Origin: Acetobacteraceae bacterium
GTDB lineage: Bacteria > Pseudomonadota > Alphaproteobacteria > Acetobacterales > Acetobacteraceae
Reading direction: 5' to 3'
Assembly (NCBI GenBank): GCA_025352375.1
Contig: JANXTL010000173.1
Span: 1-49,402 of the forward strand
DNA: 49,402 nt
In this document: in pieces, positions 36,494-45,942 of the stretch
Position numbering within the stretch: the stretch's first letter is position 1
How the letters are laid out: every line of letters starts with the position of its first letter
Made by a program: the position numbers and the translations under genes
Notes under the pieces: generated by a model
Database searches by the model: none
Told to the model about the DNA's origin: nothing
What the model saw: only the letters and a program-made list of their open reading frames with translations

Positions 36494-38569
36494 ATGTCCG
36501 ATGCGATTGATATCGATCGACTCTCGATCAACACCATCCGCCTACTCGCCGCCGACGCGGTGCAGAAGGCGAAGTCCGGTCACCCAGGCACCCCGATGGG
36601 CGCGGCGCCAACGGCCTACATGCTATGGCAGCGGCATCTGCGGTACGACCCGGCCAGCCCGGAATGGATGAATCGCGACCGCTTTGTGCTGTCGGTGGGC
36701 CACGCGTCGATGCTGCTGTACGCCCTGTTGCACCTCGCCGGCGTCCGCGAAAGCGCGGACCGCCCGGGGGTGACGCTGGATGACATCCAGCATTTCCGCC
36801 AGGCCGGCAGCCGCTGCCCAGGTCACCCGGAATACCGCACGACGTCCGGCGTCGAAGCGACCACGGGGCCGCTGGGCCAGGGTCTCGCGAACAGCGTCGG
36901 CATGGCGATCGCCAGCAAGTGGCTGGCGGCCACCTATAATCGCCCGGAATTCACCCTGTTCGATTTCAACGTCTATTCGCTGTGCGGCGATGGTGACACG
37001 ATGGAGGGCATCGGCAGCGAGGCAGCGTCGCTCGCCGGCCATCTGCGGCTGTCGAACTTGTGCTGGATTTACGACAGCAATCGCGTGACCATCGAGGGTC
37101 ACACCGATATCGCATTCTCCGAAGATGTCGCGGCGCGATTCCGGGCCTACGGCTGGAACGTCACGACCGTCGCCGATGCGAATGACCTCACCGCGCTCGA
37201 CCGCGCTTATCAGGAGTTCCTGACGACCACCGACAGGCCGACGCTGATCGTGACGCACAGCCATATCGCCTACGGCGCGCCGCAGCTGCAGGATAGCCCC
37301 AAGGCGCATGGGGAGCCTCTCGGCGAGGCCGAACTGCGGCTGACAAAGGAATTCTTCGGCTTTTCTCCCGACCGGAGCTTTGTCGTCCCCGACGCCGTGC
37401 CGAAGCACTTCGCGGCCGGGATCGGAGCCCGCGGCGCCGAGGCTCATGGCGCCTGGGCCAAGCTTCGCGTCGGCTACAGCCGGGCCTACCCCGACCTCGC
37501 CGGACAGGTGGACGCCATCGAGAACGGCACGTTGCCCACGGGCTGGGATTCCGGCCTAACCGCGTTCCCGCCCGATGCAAAAGGGATCGCCACCCGCGAC
37601 GCCTCCGGCAAGGCCCTGAACGCGCTGGCCCAGCGTATCCCCTGGCTGCTCGGCGGTGCCGCGGACCTCGCACCCAGCACCAAGACCAATCTAACGTTCG
37701 AAGGCGCCGGCACCTTCGAGGCCCCCGGCTCCATCGGCAACGATCGCGGCCGCAATTTCCATTTCGGCATTCGCGAGCACGCGATGGTCGCGGCGGTCAG
37801 CGGCATGACGCTGTGCGGCCTGCGCGCCTTTGGCGCCAGCTTCCTGGTTTTCACCGACTACGCGCGAGGCGCCATCCGCCTGTCGGCCCTTATGGAGCTG
37901 CCCGTTATCCATGTGTGGACACACGATTCCATCGCCGTCGGAGAGGATGGCCCGACGCACCAGCCCATCGAGCAAATGCTGTCGCTGCGTGCCATCCCCG
38001 GCATGGTGGTTATTCGGCCTGCGGACGCGAACGAGACGGTCGAGGCCTACCGGGTGGCAATGCAACTCCAGCGGCGTCCGGCGGCGATTATCTGCTCCCG
38101 CCAGGCGCTGCCGACAATCGATCGCACTCGGTTCGCTTCCGCGGCCTTACTGGCGAGGGGCGCCTACGTCCTGGTCGACGCCCCTGACGGCAAGCCAGCA
38201 GTCATTCTGATCGGCACTGGCAGCGAGGTATCGCTGTGCCTGGCCGCACATGCGGCGCTGGCGCAGACGGGCATCGGCGCGCGCGTCGTGTCCATGCCAT
38301 CCTGGGAATTATTCGAGGAGCAGGACCAGGCTTGGCGCGACAGCGTGCTGCCGCCATCGATTGGTGCGCGGGTGACTGTTGAGGCAGGTTCCCCCATAGG
38401 CTGGGATCGTTACGCCGGACCTGCGGGCATCGTGCTTGCCATGCGCGGCTTCGGTATGTCGGCGCCGATTGCCGTGGTCGCGGAACATTTCGGCTTCACG
38501 GTCGGCCATGTGGTTGACACAGCCAAACAAGCGATAGATCGGGCAGAAAAACAATGCACCTCGGAATGA
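36494..38569 (+). CDS. tkt: Transketolase
   Basis: A 691-residue ThDP enzyme moving two-carbon units between sugar phosphates. The N-terminus [20 protein letters not shown] and GTPMGAAP are standard. The ThDP/Mg motif CGDGDTMEG lies near residues 165-173 and ends with [13 protein letters not shown]. The PYR domain has [13 protein letters not shown], and the substrate-phosphate region is [19 protein letters not shown] start at ATG 36494; its ribosome binding site is weak. The last 16 bases overlap the start of the truncated gnd, then zwf, HAD, tal and pgi follow closely, so all are likely one operon. Confidence 0.96.
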   Translation: MSDAIDIDRLSINTIRLLAADAVQKAKSGHPGTPMGAAPTAYMLWQRHLRYDPASPEWMNRDRFVLSVGHASMLLYALLHLAGVRESADRPGVTLDDIQHFRQAGSRCPGHPEYRTTSGVEATTGPLGQGLANSVGMAIASKWLAATYNRPEFTLFDFNVYSLCGDGDTMEGIGSEAASLAGHLRLSNLCWIYDSNRVTIEGHTDIAFSEDVAARFRAYGWNVTTVADANDLTALDRAYQEFLTTTDRPTLIVTHSHIAYGAPQLQDSPKAHGEPLGEAELRLTKEFFGFSPDRSFVVPDAVPKHFAAGIGARGAEAHGAWAKLRVGYSRAYPDLAGQVDAIENGTLPTGWDSGLTAFPPDAKGIATRDASGKALNALAQRIPWLLGGAADLAPSTKTNLTFEGAGTFEAPGSIGNDRGRNFHFGIREHAMVAAVSGMTLCGLRAFGASFLVFTDYARGAIRLSALMELPVIHVWTHDSIAVGEDGPTHQPIEQMLSLRAIPGMVVIRPADANETVEAYRVAMQLQRRPAAIICSRQALPTIDRTRFASAALLARGAYVLVDAPDGKPAVILIGTGSEVSLCLAAHAALAQTGIGARVVSMPSWELFEEQDQAWRDSVLPPSIGARVTVEAGSPIGWDRYAGPAGIVLAMRGFGMSAPIAVVAEHFGFTVGHVVDTAKQAIDRAEKQCTSE

Positions 38570-38706
38570 TCGGCCTGGGCCGGATGGGCGGCAGCATGGT
38601 GGTCCGGCTCATGAAGGCCGGTCATCAATGCTTGGTCTATGACCGCGACCAAAAAGCAGTCGATGCCCCGGTCGCGAAAGGCACCGAGCCGAAGGGCGGC
38701 CATTGA
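38554..38706 (+). pseudogene. Gutted 6-phosphogluconate dehydrogenase
   Basis: A 50-codon frame with the first 40 or so residues of a GndA/YqeC-type 6-phosphogluconate dehydrogenase: [20 protein letters not shown], with the NADP-binding GxGxMG, then [16 protein letters not shown]. The frame then ends quickly with KGTEPKGGH and a TGA. The intact enzyme has about 300 or more residues, so catalytic and dimer domains are missing. Its start overlaps tkt, and its TGA overlaps the ATG of zwf by one base (TGATG). The remnant thus still links translation of tkt to that of zwf. 6-phosphogluconate oxidation must be encoded elsewhere or be absent. Confidence 0.8.
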
Positions 38707-40094
38707 TGCCCGAACATTCGGACGCGTTGGTCTTTTTCGGTGCGACCGGCGACCTCGCCTATAAGCAGATTTTCCCGTCGCTGCTTGGCTTGGTGCGAGA
38801 TGAGGGTCTGGACGTGCCGATTATCGCGGTTGCCAGGGCCGGCTGGAGCCTCGACCAATTGAAGCGCCGTGCCAAAGACAGCCTCGCGCAGCATGGGACG
38901 GTGGACCAAAAGGCGCTTGAGAAGCTGCTGTCGCTGCTGCACTATGTCAGCGGCGATTATGAGGATCCAACAACGTTTGCGAACCTATATCGTGAACTCG
39001 GTGAAGCGAAACGACCGCTGGCTTATCTGGCGGTTCCCCCCAGCCTGTTCGGAACGGTGGCCGAAGGCATCGCAAAGTCAGGCGTCTCGCAGGATGCGCG
39101 GCTGGTGATTGAGAAGCCGTTCGGTCATGACCGAGCGTCGTCCAAGGACCTCAATGCGATGCTGCGCAAGCATTTCCCAGAGGAAAATATATTCCGTATC
39201 GATCATTTTCTGGGCAAGGAGCCGGTGCAGAATCTTCTTTACACCAGGTTCGCCAATCCCATGTTCGAGCCGATCTGGAACCGCGATCATGTGCGCGGCA
39301 TCCAAATCACCATGGCCGAGGACTTCGGCGTGACCGACCGGGCCGCTTTCTACGACGCGACCGGTGCCAATCGCGATGTGTTACAGAATCATTTGTTACA
39401 GCTCCTGGCGCATCTGGCGATGGACCCACCCACGGGCGAGGAGAGCGAGGCGCTGCGCGATCAGAAATCCAGCCTTCTGAAGGCCGTTCGCCCAATCCGG
39501 CCGGAAGATGTCGTGCGCGGGCAATACAACGGCTACCGCGACGTCCCCGGGGTTCACCCAGGCTCGACCGTGGAGACCTACATCGCGGTGCGCCTGTTCA
39601 TCGAAAGCTGGCGCTGGGAAGGCGTGCCGATTTATATCCGTTCGGGCAAGAACCTGCCGGTCACCGTGACCGAAGTGTCGGTGGAATTCCGCCGTCCGCC
39701 GCGTGAAACCTTCGGTGAGCTGGTACCCGGCGGCTCGGCGCACATGCGCTTCCGGCTGGGCCCCGACATGGCGATTGGTATGGGCCTGCGGGTGAAACAG
39801 CCCGGCGATCGGATGGTGGGCGACGACACCGAACTGATGCTCACCGCCCAGGCGGCCAATTATCGCCCTCCGTATCAGCGGCTGCTCGGTGACGCGATGC
39901 ACGGCAACGGCGATCTGTTCGGCCGCGAGGATATCGTCGACGCGCAATGGCGCATCGTGGAGCCCATCCTCGGCAATGTGACGCCGCTTTACACCTACGA
40001 GGCGGGAAGTTGGGGGCCGGACGAGGCGACTCGATTGATCGGCAGCGACGGACCGTGGCGCGATCCGGTCGTGACCAAGGAGGGGGCAGCATGA
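38706..40094 (+). CDS. zwf: Glucose-6-phosphate 1-dehydrogenase
   Basis: A 462-residue enzyme oxidising glucose-6-phosphate to 6-phosphogluconolactone with NAD(P). The dinucleotide-binding loop is FFGATGDLAYKQIFPSL (residues 10-26). The substrate motif is RIDHFLGKEPVQN, with the catalytic His shortly after in this family. A second typical stretch is PIYIRSGKNLP. It is slightly shorter than the common 480-500 residues. The ATG at 38706 overlaps the stop of the gnd remnant; a TTG one codon earlier is possible. Its own TGA overlaps the ATG of the next gene. Product can enter the Entner-Doudoroff route if gnd is lost. Confidence 0.95.
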   Translation: MPEHSDALVFFGATGDLAYKQIFPSLLGLVRDEGLDVPIIAVARAGWSLDQLKRRAKDSLAQHGTVDQKALEKLLSLLHYVSGDYEDPTTFANLYRELGEAKRPLAYLAVPPSLFGTVAEGIAKSGVSQDARLVIEKPFGHDRASSKDLNAMLRKHFPEENIFRIDHFLGKEPVQNLLYTRFANPMFEPIWNRDHVRGIQITMAEDFGVTDRAAFYDATGANRDVLQNHLLQLLAHLAMDPPTGEESEALRDQKSSLLKAVRPIRPEDVVRGQYNGYRDVPGVHPGSTVETYIAVRLFIESWRWEGVPIYIRSGKNLPVTVTEVSVEFRRPPRETFGELVPGGSAHMRFRLGPDMAIGMGLRVKQPGDRMVGDDTELMLTAQAANYRPPYQRLLGDAMHGNGDLFGREDIVDAQWRIVEPILGNVTPLYTYEAGSWGPDEATRLIGSDGPWRDPVVTKEGAA

Positions 40095-40762
40095 AAACAT
40101 CCGATACCGTTTTCCTGTTCGACGTGGACAACACGTTGTTGGACAATGATCGCATACAGGCCGATATGGGCGCGCATCTCGCCCGGTATTACGGCAAGGG
40201 CGTGCGCGACCGCTTTTGGGAGATATTCGAACAACTGCGCGTGGAACTCGGGTACGCCGACTATCTGGGCGCCCTGGAACGCTACAGACTCGAGGCGATG
40301 CACGAGCCCAGAATATTGCGTTTGGCAAACTGGTTGGTGGATTATCCCTTCCAGGATCGCCTCTATTTAAACGCGATTCCCGTGGTAAGGCTGGCGCAGC
40401 GCGCGGGCACCGTGGCAATCCTGTCCGACGGCGACGCGGTGTTTCAGCCACGCAAGGTGGAGCGGTCAGGCCTGTGGAGTGTGTTCGGCGACAACGTTCT
40501 GATCTACATCCATAAGGAACTCGAACTGGCGGATGTGGAGAACCATTTTCCAGCGCGGCACTACGTCATGATCGATGACAAGCTGCGTATTCTGGATGCA
40601 ATCAAGCGCAGCTGGGGCGACCGCGTCACCACCGTATTTCCGCGGCAAGGCCACTACGCGACCGATCCGAAACAACTGGCGGCGTACCCGCCCGCCGATA
40701 TCTCGATCGACCGCATAGGCGACCTGCTGGAGCTCGATCTCGCGACTCTGGCCAGACGATAA
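40091..40762 (+). CDS. HAD-family hydrolase
   Basis: A 223-residue haloacid-dehalogenase-superfamily protein. Motif I is FLFDVDNTLLDND at residues 8-20 with the nucleophile Asp and the DxD-type acid/base; motif II is VAILSDGDAV; the motif III lysine and motif IV acids are in RKVERSG and VMIDDKLRILDA. It starts in a four-base ATGA overlap with zwf and is followed by tal after 12 bases. In related operons a HAD protein sits at the same place, which suggests a sugar-phosphate phosphatase, but the substrate is unknown. Confidence 0.87.
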   Translation: MKTSDTVFLFDVDNTLLDNDRIQADMGAHLARYYGKGVRDRFWEIFEQLRVELGYADYLGALERYRLEAMHEPRILRLANWLVDYPFQDRLYLNAIPVVRLAQRAGTVAILSDGDAVFQPRKVERSGLWSVFGDNVLIYIHKELELADVENHFPARHYVMIDDKLRILDAIKRSWGDRVTTVFPRQGHYATDPKQLAAYPPADISIDRIGDLLELDLATLARR

Positions 40763-40774
40763 AGGATCGGAACC

Positions 40775-41857
40775 ATGACCTCGGACGCACCACGGACGCT
40801 GAACCGGCTTGGCCAGAGCCTATGGCTGGATAATATCACACGCGACCTGCTCGATAGCGGCACGTTGAAGCGGTATATCGATGAGTATTCGGTCACAGGC
40901 CTGACGTCCAATCCGACAATCTTCGACAAAGCGATCTCGCGCAGTGCCTGGTACGACCAGGAAATCCGAAAGCAGCTTACTGCGGGTGCGTCGGGAGAGG
41001 GGTTGTTCTTCAATCTCGCCATTCAGGATCTGAGCCGAGCTGCGGATCTCTTCCTGCCCGTATATGCGCGCACAGGAACGGTGGACGGTTTCGTTTCGCT
41101 GGAGGTATCGCCGCTGCTTGCCTACGACACATCGGCAACGGTGAAACAAGCCAAGGCATTGCATGCCCAGGCGAATAAGCCAAACCTGTTCATCAAAATA
41201 CCCGGTACGGCGGAAGGATTGCCCGCGATTGCCGATGCGATCTTTGCCGGCGTGCCGGTGAACGTCACGCTGCTATTCTCCTCCGAACAGTGCAAGGCGG
41301 CGGCCGATGCGTATATGACCGGGCTGGAGCGGCGGATAGAGGCCGGCTTGTCAGCCGATGTGCGTTCGGTTGCCTCGCTGTTCGTCAGCCGTTGGGACGT
41401 CGCTATCAGCGACAAGGTTCCGGCGGATCTGCGCAACACGCTCGGCATGGCCGTCGGCATGCAGGCCTATAAGGCGTATCGAGACGCTCTGGAGACCGAT
41501 CGGTTTCAGCGCCTGGCGAATATCGGCGCGCGCGCCCAGCGGTTGCTGTTCGCAAGCACTGGCACCAAGGACAAGGCCGCGTCGGACACGCTGTACATCG
41601 ACGGGCTCGCGGCGCCCAACACCGTGAACACGATGCCGGAAGACACATTGTTGGCGTTCGCCAATCACGGCACGGCGGCGACCGCACTGCCGCGCGACGG
41701 TGGCGACGCCGAGGCGGTGCTAACGGCGCACGCCAAGGCGGGCATCGATCTGACGGACCTCGCGCGGCAGCTGCAATCGGACGGAGCCAAAGCTTTCGTG
41801 AAATCCTGGAACGAACTGCTCGGAGCAATCGCGTCCAAGAGCAAAGTGCTGGCATGA
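40775..41857 (+). CDS. tal: Transaldolase
   Basis: A 360-residue transaldolase of the longer, actinobacterial/acetobacterial-type subfamily (usual length about 360-375). The conserved start SLWLDNITRDLLDSGTL and GLTSNPTIFDKAI are present. The Schiff-base lysine is in NLFIKIPGTAEG near residue 141. NVTLLFSSEQ and ASLFVSRWD are other typical parts. AAGGAT lies eight bases before the ATG. It moves a dihydroxyacetone unit between sugar phosphates and works with Tkt. pgi follows 48 bases later with its own ribosome binding site; some relatives have tal and pgi fused or adjacent. Confidence 0.95.
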   Translation: MTSDAPRTLNRLGQSLWLDNITRDLLDSGTLKRYIDEYSVTGLTSNPTIFDKAISRSAWYDQEIRKQLTAGASGEGLFFNLAIQDLSRAADLFLPVYARTGTVDGFVSLEVSPLLAYDTSATVKQAKALHAQANKPNLFIKIPGTAEGLPAIADAIFAGVPVNVTLLFSSEQCKAAADAYMTGLERRIEAGLSADVRSVASLFVSRWDVAISDKVPADLRNTLGMAVGMQAYKAYRDALETDRFQRLANIGARAQRLLFASTGTKDKAASDTLYIDGLAAPNTVNTMPEDTLLAFANHGTAATALPRDGGDAEAVLTAHAKAGIDLTDLARQLQSDGAKAFVKSWNELLGAIASKSKVLA

Positions 41858-41905
41858 CGATGAAAGTCGTCATGCCGCCATTTTGCCGGCTTTAGGAGGA
41901 CTTCG

Positions 41906-43528
41906 ATGACGGCGCTGACCCAAACGGCGATCTGGCGAGCACTGAAGGCGCATCATGCGGCGATCGAGGACTTGCATTTGCGGACGCTGTTCGCGGACGA
42001 TCCTGGTCGCGCCATACGCTTCTCGGCCGAGGGGGCGGGCCTGTTTCTCGACTATTCGAAGAACCGGATCACGGATGAAACGCTCCGATTGCTGTTCCTG
42101 CTCGCAGAAAACTGCGGCGTCGCGGAACGGCGTGCCGCTATGTTCTCCGGTGCGAAGATCAACACCACGGAACGCCGTGCCGTGCTTCACATGGCATTGC
42201 GCGCACCGCGCGGCACTCGAATGACGGTCGATGGAGTCGACGTCGTCCCCGATGTTCACAAGGTGCTGGACGCGATGGCGCGGTTCGCCACGGGCATACG
42301 GAATGGCGAGATTACCGGGCATACCGGCAAACGCATCCGCAACGTGGTAAATATCGGTATCGGTGGGTCCTACCTGGGCCCCGAGATGGCCTACTTCGCA
42401 CTGCGCGCGTTCAGCGATCGATCGATGATTTTTCGGTTCGTTGCTAATGTCGACGGCACTGACTTTCATGAGGCCACGCTGGACCTGGACGCGGCGGAGA
42501 CGCTGTTCATCGTCTCCTCCAAGACGTTCACCACCCTGGAAACGATGACCAACGCGGCGACGGCGCGGGCCTGGATCGTGGAAAAACTGGGAACGGACGC
42601 GGCGGTGGGGAAGCACTTCGCCGCGATATCCACCAATATCGGCGGGGTGACGAATTTCGGCATCGATGTTGCCAACACATTCGGTTTCTGGGATTGGGTC
42701 GGCGGCCGCTACTCGATGGATAGCGCGATCGGTTTATCCACAATGATCGCGGTCGGTCCAGATAATTTCAGCGCAATGCTGGCTGGTTTCCATGCCATGG
42801 ATGAGCATTTCCGTACCGCGCCCCCGTCCCGAAATCTGCCGCTACTGCTTGGCCTTCTGTCCGTCTGGTACAACAATTTCTTCAGTGCCCAGACGATCGG
42901 TATCATGCCCTACGCCGCGCATCTCGCGCGTTTTCCCGCTTACCTCCAACAATTGCAAATGGAGAGCAACGGCAAGCATGTCGACCTGGACGGGCAAGTC
43001 GTGGACTACCAAACCGGTCCGATTATTTGGGGTGAGTCTGGTACGGACGGACAGCATTCGTTTTACCAACTTCTGCACCAGGGCACGAAGCTGGTCCCGT
43101 GCGATTTGATTGGTTTCTGCAGCCCTCTCAGTCCGTTGACCGAGCAGCATGACCTGCTGATGGCCAATTTGTTTGCGCAGTCAGAGGCTCTTGCCTTCGG
43201 CAAGACCGCCGAGGCGTTGAAAGCGGAAGGCTCGCCGGACTTCCAGACGCCGTTCCGCGTTGCCGAGGGCAACCGGCCGACCAACACAATCCTGGCCCAA
43301 AAGCTCGACCCCGCCACGCTCGGCAGCTTGGTGGCTTTGTATGAACACAGCGTCTTCACCCAGGGCACGATCTGGAGCATCGACAGCTTCGACCAATGGG
43401 GCGTCGAGTTGGGGAAGGTACTGGCCATTCATATCATCCCCGAACTGGACCGCGATGCAGAGCCGAAGCTGTCGCACGACACGTCGACCAACGCTTTGAT
43501 CGGGCGCTATAGGCGCTTGCGGGGATGA
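41906..43528 (+). CDS. pgi: Glucose-6-phosphate isomerase
   Basis: A 540-residue isomerase of the PGI family converting glucose-6-phosphate to fructose-6-phosphate. Motifs are [15 protein letters not shown] (about residues 148-162), the phosphate-binding [25 protein letters not shown], the catalytic Glu/His region [19 protein letters not shown], and the C-terminal [14 protein letters not shown] with its lysine. AGGAGG precedes the ATG. It closes the sugar-phosphate operon. A degenerate second copy of its last codons is found 800 bases downstream (44291-44374). Confidence 0.96.
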   Translation: MTALTQTAIWRALKAHHAAIEDLHLRTLFADDPGRAIRFSAEGAGLFLDYSKNRITDETLRLLFLLAENCGVAERRAAMFSGAKINTTERRAVLHMALRAPRGTRMTVDGVDVVPDVHKVLDAMARFATGIRNGEITGHTGKRIRNVVNIGIGGSYLGPEMAYFALRAFSDRSMIFRFVANVDGTDFHEATLDLDAAETLFIVSSKTFTTLETMTNAATARAWIVEKLGTDAAVGKHFAAISTNIGGVTNFGIDVANTFGFWDWVGGRYSMDSAIGLSTMIAVGPDNFSAMLAGFHAMDEHFRTAPPSRNLPLLLGLLSVWYNNFFSAQTIGIMPYAAHLARFPAYLQQLQMESNGKHVDLDGQVVDYQTGPIIWGESGTDGQHSFYQLLHQGTKLVPCDLIGFCSPLSPLTEQHDLLMANLFAQSEALAFGKTAEALKAEGSPDFQTPFRVAEGNRPTNTILAQKLDPATLGSLVALYEHSVFTQGTIWSIDSFDQWGVELGKVLAIHIIPELDRDAEPKLSHDTSTNALIGRYRRLRG

Positions 43529-43610
43529 CCACAGCCGAAGGACCTGGTAATTGCGGTGGTTCGGTCTCAAGGCGCTGGCATGTCAATGAAAATCCGCAAT
43601 GCGGTTCGTA

Positions 43611-44111
43611 TCATCGACCGATGTGGCTCGTTGCGGGTCCAGAGGTCACTTGCGCATCGGCGGCGGCTAACTTCAGGTGTGCGCCGCTGAGTGCTGCGAA
43701 CGTCAGACCCACAATCATGAAGAGGACAACGATACATAAAATCGCCTGCTGTCCGGTCGGCGCTCCATTGGCTTCCAGCGCCCGGAGGCGTGCCGGGAAT
43801 GCGCCAGCGCCACGCGGCAATAAGGTCATCTGACGGGCCGCGATCGCACCCGGGCCAAGCCCTTCGGACGACCGGTTCGGAACAGCGGCGATGAGTGCTT
43901 CCAGTCGCGTCGTCGCGATCGCCAGAGGCAATTTCGCGAGGCAGGCGGCCTCCTGCCAGGGGTCTATGTCCTGTCGTGCGAGGGCCGACGCAAGGGTGAG
44001 CGGTATTCCATTAGGGTCGTCGCCGATCGGCGCGAACAAAAAGGCATCGAATTCGGAGCCGAGAAACGCGAGCTTGGTGCGGGGTGTCTGTCCGATTGTT
44101 TCCGAAAACAT
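43611..44111 (-). CDS. Hypothetical protein with C-terminal membrane helix
   Basis: A 166-residue protein I do not recognise. Residues 1-120 are soluble-looking and contain FDAFLFAPIGDDPNGIPLTL and ALARQDIDPWQEAACLAKLP, which is protein-like rather than shadow sequence. A single membrane helix follows (AILCIVVLFMIVGLTFAAL, about 122-140) with a short tail. It would be a tail-anchored or single-pass membrane protein. An AGAGGA ribosome binding site lies about ten bases before the ATG. It converges on pgi. Confidence 0.6.
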   Translation of the reverse strand: MFSETIGQTPRTKLAFLGSEFDAFLFAPIGDDPNGIPLTLASALARQDIDPWQEAACLAKLPLAIATTRLEALIAAVPNRSSEGLGPGAIAARQMTLLPRGAGAFPARLRALEANGAPTGQQAILCIVVLFMIVGLTFAALSGAHLKLAAADAQVTSGPATSHIGR

Positions 44112-44290
44112 GGCCTGAGGTTCCTCTGCGGCCAGGGTAACGTAAGACCGTATCGAGAACTGCGGCAGACCCGGAAACTACTTACTTGAAGACTGGGCAT
44201 TCCCGCCTAGATTCCGGGGCGGCCGAGCCGCATGGGGCGTTGTAGGTTGGGTGTCGATACTGACTGCCGGCTTCGGGAGAAAACCACTCA

Positions 44291-44374
44291 ATGGATATCG
44301 CCATCGATTTGTCCACCGGCGCGGCGCCGAAGCGTGCACACAACACATCGACCAAAGCACTGATCCGCCGCTAA
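44291..44374 (+). pseudogene. Relic of a second pgi 3' end
   Basis: A 27-codon frame starting at an ATG and ending TAA. Its last half, AAPKRAHNTSTKALIRR, resembles the end of the nearby Pgi ([18 protein letters not shown]). The DNA also aligns, with matching blocks such as CATCGACCAA. No other part of pgi is seen upstream. It appears to be the last piece of a lost second isomerase gene or of a partial duplication. Confidence 0.5.
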
Positions 44375-44407
44375 CGACGCTAAGGAAATGACTTCAGCAT
44401 ATATTTT

Positions 44408-44584
44408 TCATCGGAACCTTGGCAGATATACGGTCGCAGATTCGTTCGTTTCTCCAGCATTGGCTGGGTTGCCTGCGACCTCGGCGAGCAACGCCCACAC
44501 CCTATCCGGCAGAAGGGGCACGTCGGGATCGTTCAATAGTGCTTCGAGTTCATCGATTTTGCTGACATGCTCTTGTCGGGTCAT
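44408..44584 (-). CDS. Conserved-looking small helical protein
   Basis: A 58-residue protein starting MTRQEHVSKIDELEALLNDP, continuing VPLLPDRVWALLAEVAG. The N-terminal helix plus LLNDPDVPL-PxRVW pattern recalls small alphaproteobacterial proteins sometimes labelled release-factor-like, but no activity follows from that. A good ribosome binding site (AAAGGAAG) stands about eight bases before the ATG at 44584; the longer frame upstream lacks one. Function unknown. Confidence 0.6.
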   Translation of the reverse strand: MTRQEHVSKIDELEALLNDPDVPLLPDRVWALLAEVAGNPANAGETNESATVYLPRFR

Positions 44585-44925
44585 GAAGTGGGCTTCCTTT
44601 ATGGTCCGAGGTCTCCGGCCTGGATGCATTGGCATCCGGGCTGGTTAATATTGATCGACCCGGCTGCTAAACAACCGGTCCGACCAGTTCGGCAACTCGG
44701 TGCTTCCTCCCGTTTGCGGCGATCAATATCGACAACAAAACGGCCGCGTGACATGGCGGCACAGGCTCCCTACCCGGACGACTTGTCGATCATGAAATTG
44801 TGCACGGTGCCTGCTATGCTGACGTCCATCGGAACCTCCGTCAGGCGTGCCGCCCGATTTCCCGACACTAGCCGGTGGAGGGCCTGTCGAGGGAGCGTCG
44901 GAAATTACCCAATAGACCCCGAGGT

Positions 44926-45738
44926 TCAGGGATGAGCCACTGCAATGTCCGCGAATTGCCAGGCTCGGATCCACGCGATGCGGTAAACACCCGACTGAGT
45001 CGGTGCTGCCAAACCTGGCCAGGAGCCTTCGCCGCCCACTGCCAGATTGGCCAGCAAATACATGGGGCCATTCATGTCGGCCGGCGTCGCGCTTTCATGC
45101 ATCAAAGTATCGTCCAGGTAGAAACGGATTTTGTCCGGCCGCCAGGAAACCCCAAATACGTGGAATCCCGCCGAAAGGTCGGGCGCCGCCACCGCCGTAA
45201 CGTCATCCAGCACCTGACCGCCGGGGCGGGCATGCAGTGCGACGTAATAGGTGCCCGGCGCGTGGCCCAACATTTCCATGACATCTATTTCCGGTGGCCA
45301 ACCGCCGCCGGTAGGCAGAAGCCAGAAAGCCGGCCATAGCCCGCGTCCTTTGGGTAACTGCGCTTTGATTTCGAAATACCCATACTGCTGGTTGAAAAGG
45401 GACTGGCTCATGATCATCCCTGATCAATGCGTCAGGCCCAGCGGCAAATCAGGCGCCGGCGAGGCCGTAATTTCCAGCACATCGCCAACCACACGCATGG
45501 TACCGTTGTCCTGATAATACTCTGCTTCATGGTTGTTGGGCAGCGTGCGGTCGCCCCCGGTGTAGGTGGTCCTCCAGGCCGGCCGGCCCAGCACGACACC
45601 GCTGGCGGAGGCGGCGAAATGCTGGAAATTCTCCGTGAAGGTCGGCCGCAGCACGCTGCGATCGAGGCGTGCGCCGGTATCCTGTGCCGCAGCCCCGAAG
45701 CTTATCAGCATGACCAGGGCGATGAGCAGAAACGCCAC
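44926..45738 (-). pseudogene. GH16 glycoside hydrolase interrupted by in-frame TGA
   Basis: The minus-strand frame begins at GTG 45738 with a signal peptide (MAFLLIALVMLISFGAAAQ) and the first GH16 strand region (FTENFQHFAAS, NNHEAEYYQD). It stops at TGA (45426-45424). The same frame resumes at once as SGMIMSQSLFNQQYGYFEIK and runs to 44926. The GH16 catalytic motif EIDVMEMLG is intact in the second part, as is WPAFWLLP. Without the stop it would make about 270 residues, a normal secreted beta-glucanase-like enzyme. Reinitiation at the ATG a few codons later could yield a cytoplasmic piece only. Most likely a pseudogene; a sequencing error is possible. Lies in an exopolysaccharide locus. Confidence 0.82.
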
Positions 45739-45754
45739 CTCTGGAATGCCCCGC

Positions 45755-45942
45755 TTACGGACTGAACGCTCGGAAGTTGGCCCCGGCCTGCGCGAATGGC
45801 AGAATGATCGAAAGGAACTTCTGGTAATCGCTCAGCGGCGCATTCAATACGAAGATAATGTCTTCGTGCTGCATCGGAAATTGGTGTGCCAGGAACAAGG
45901 TCGAGGCATTGGTGAAGTCCGCGCGGTAGACCGTTGGCGTTA
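45755..45942 (-). pseudogene. C-terminal remnant of a Wza-type export protein
   Basis: Roughly 60 codons on the minus strand: PTVYRADFTNASTLFLAHQF, then MQHEDIIFVLNAPLSDYQKF and LSIILPFAQAGANFRAF before TAA at 45755. This is the characteristic end of outer-membrane polysaccharide export proteins (Wza family), including the NAPLxxxQKFL stretch. The rest of the gene, several hundred codons, is missing. At its upstream break it meets the equally truncated glycosyltransferase on the other strand. GH16 follows 16 bases downstream. Confidence 0.75.

Noticed and set aside
44648-44729. Inverted pair ATATTGATCG / CGATCAATAT in a 290-base gap
   Set aside because: Only 10 bp with about 60 bases between; too short to separate from chance.
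44636-44925. Possible gene upstream of the 58-residue protein
   Set aside because: Frames are short or lack coding character; nothing I can support in this 290-base stretch.
45424-45426. Selenocysteine at the GH16 TGA
   Set aside because: GH16 enzymes have no selenocysteine, and no Sec-type context or hairpin is evident; nonsense mutation is simpler.
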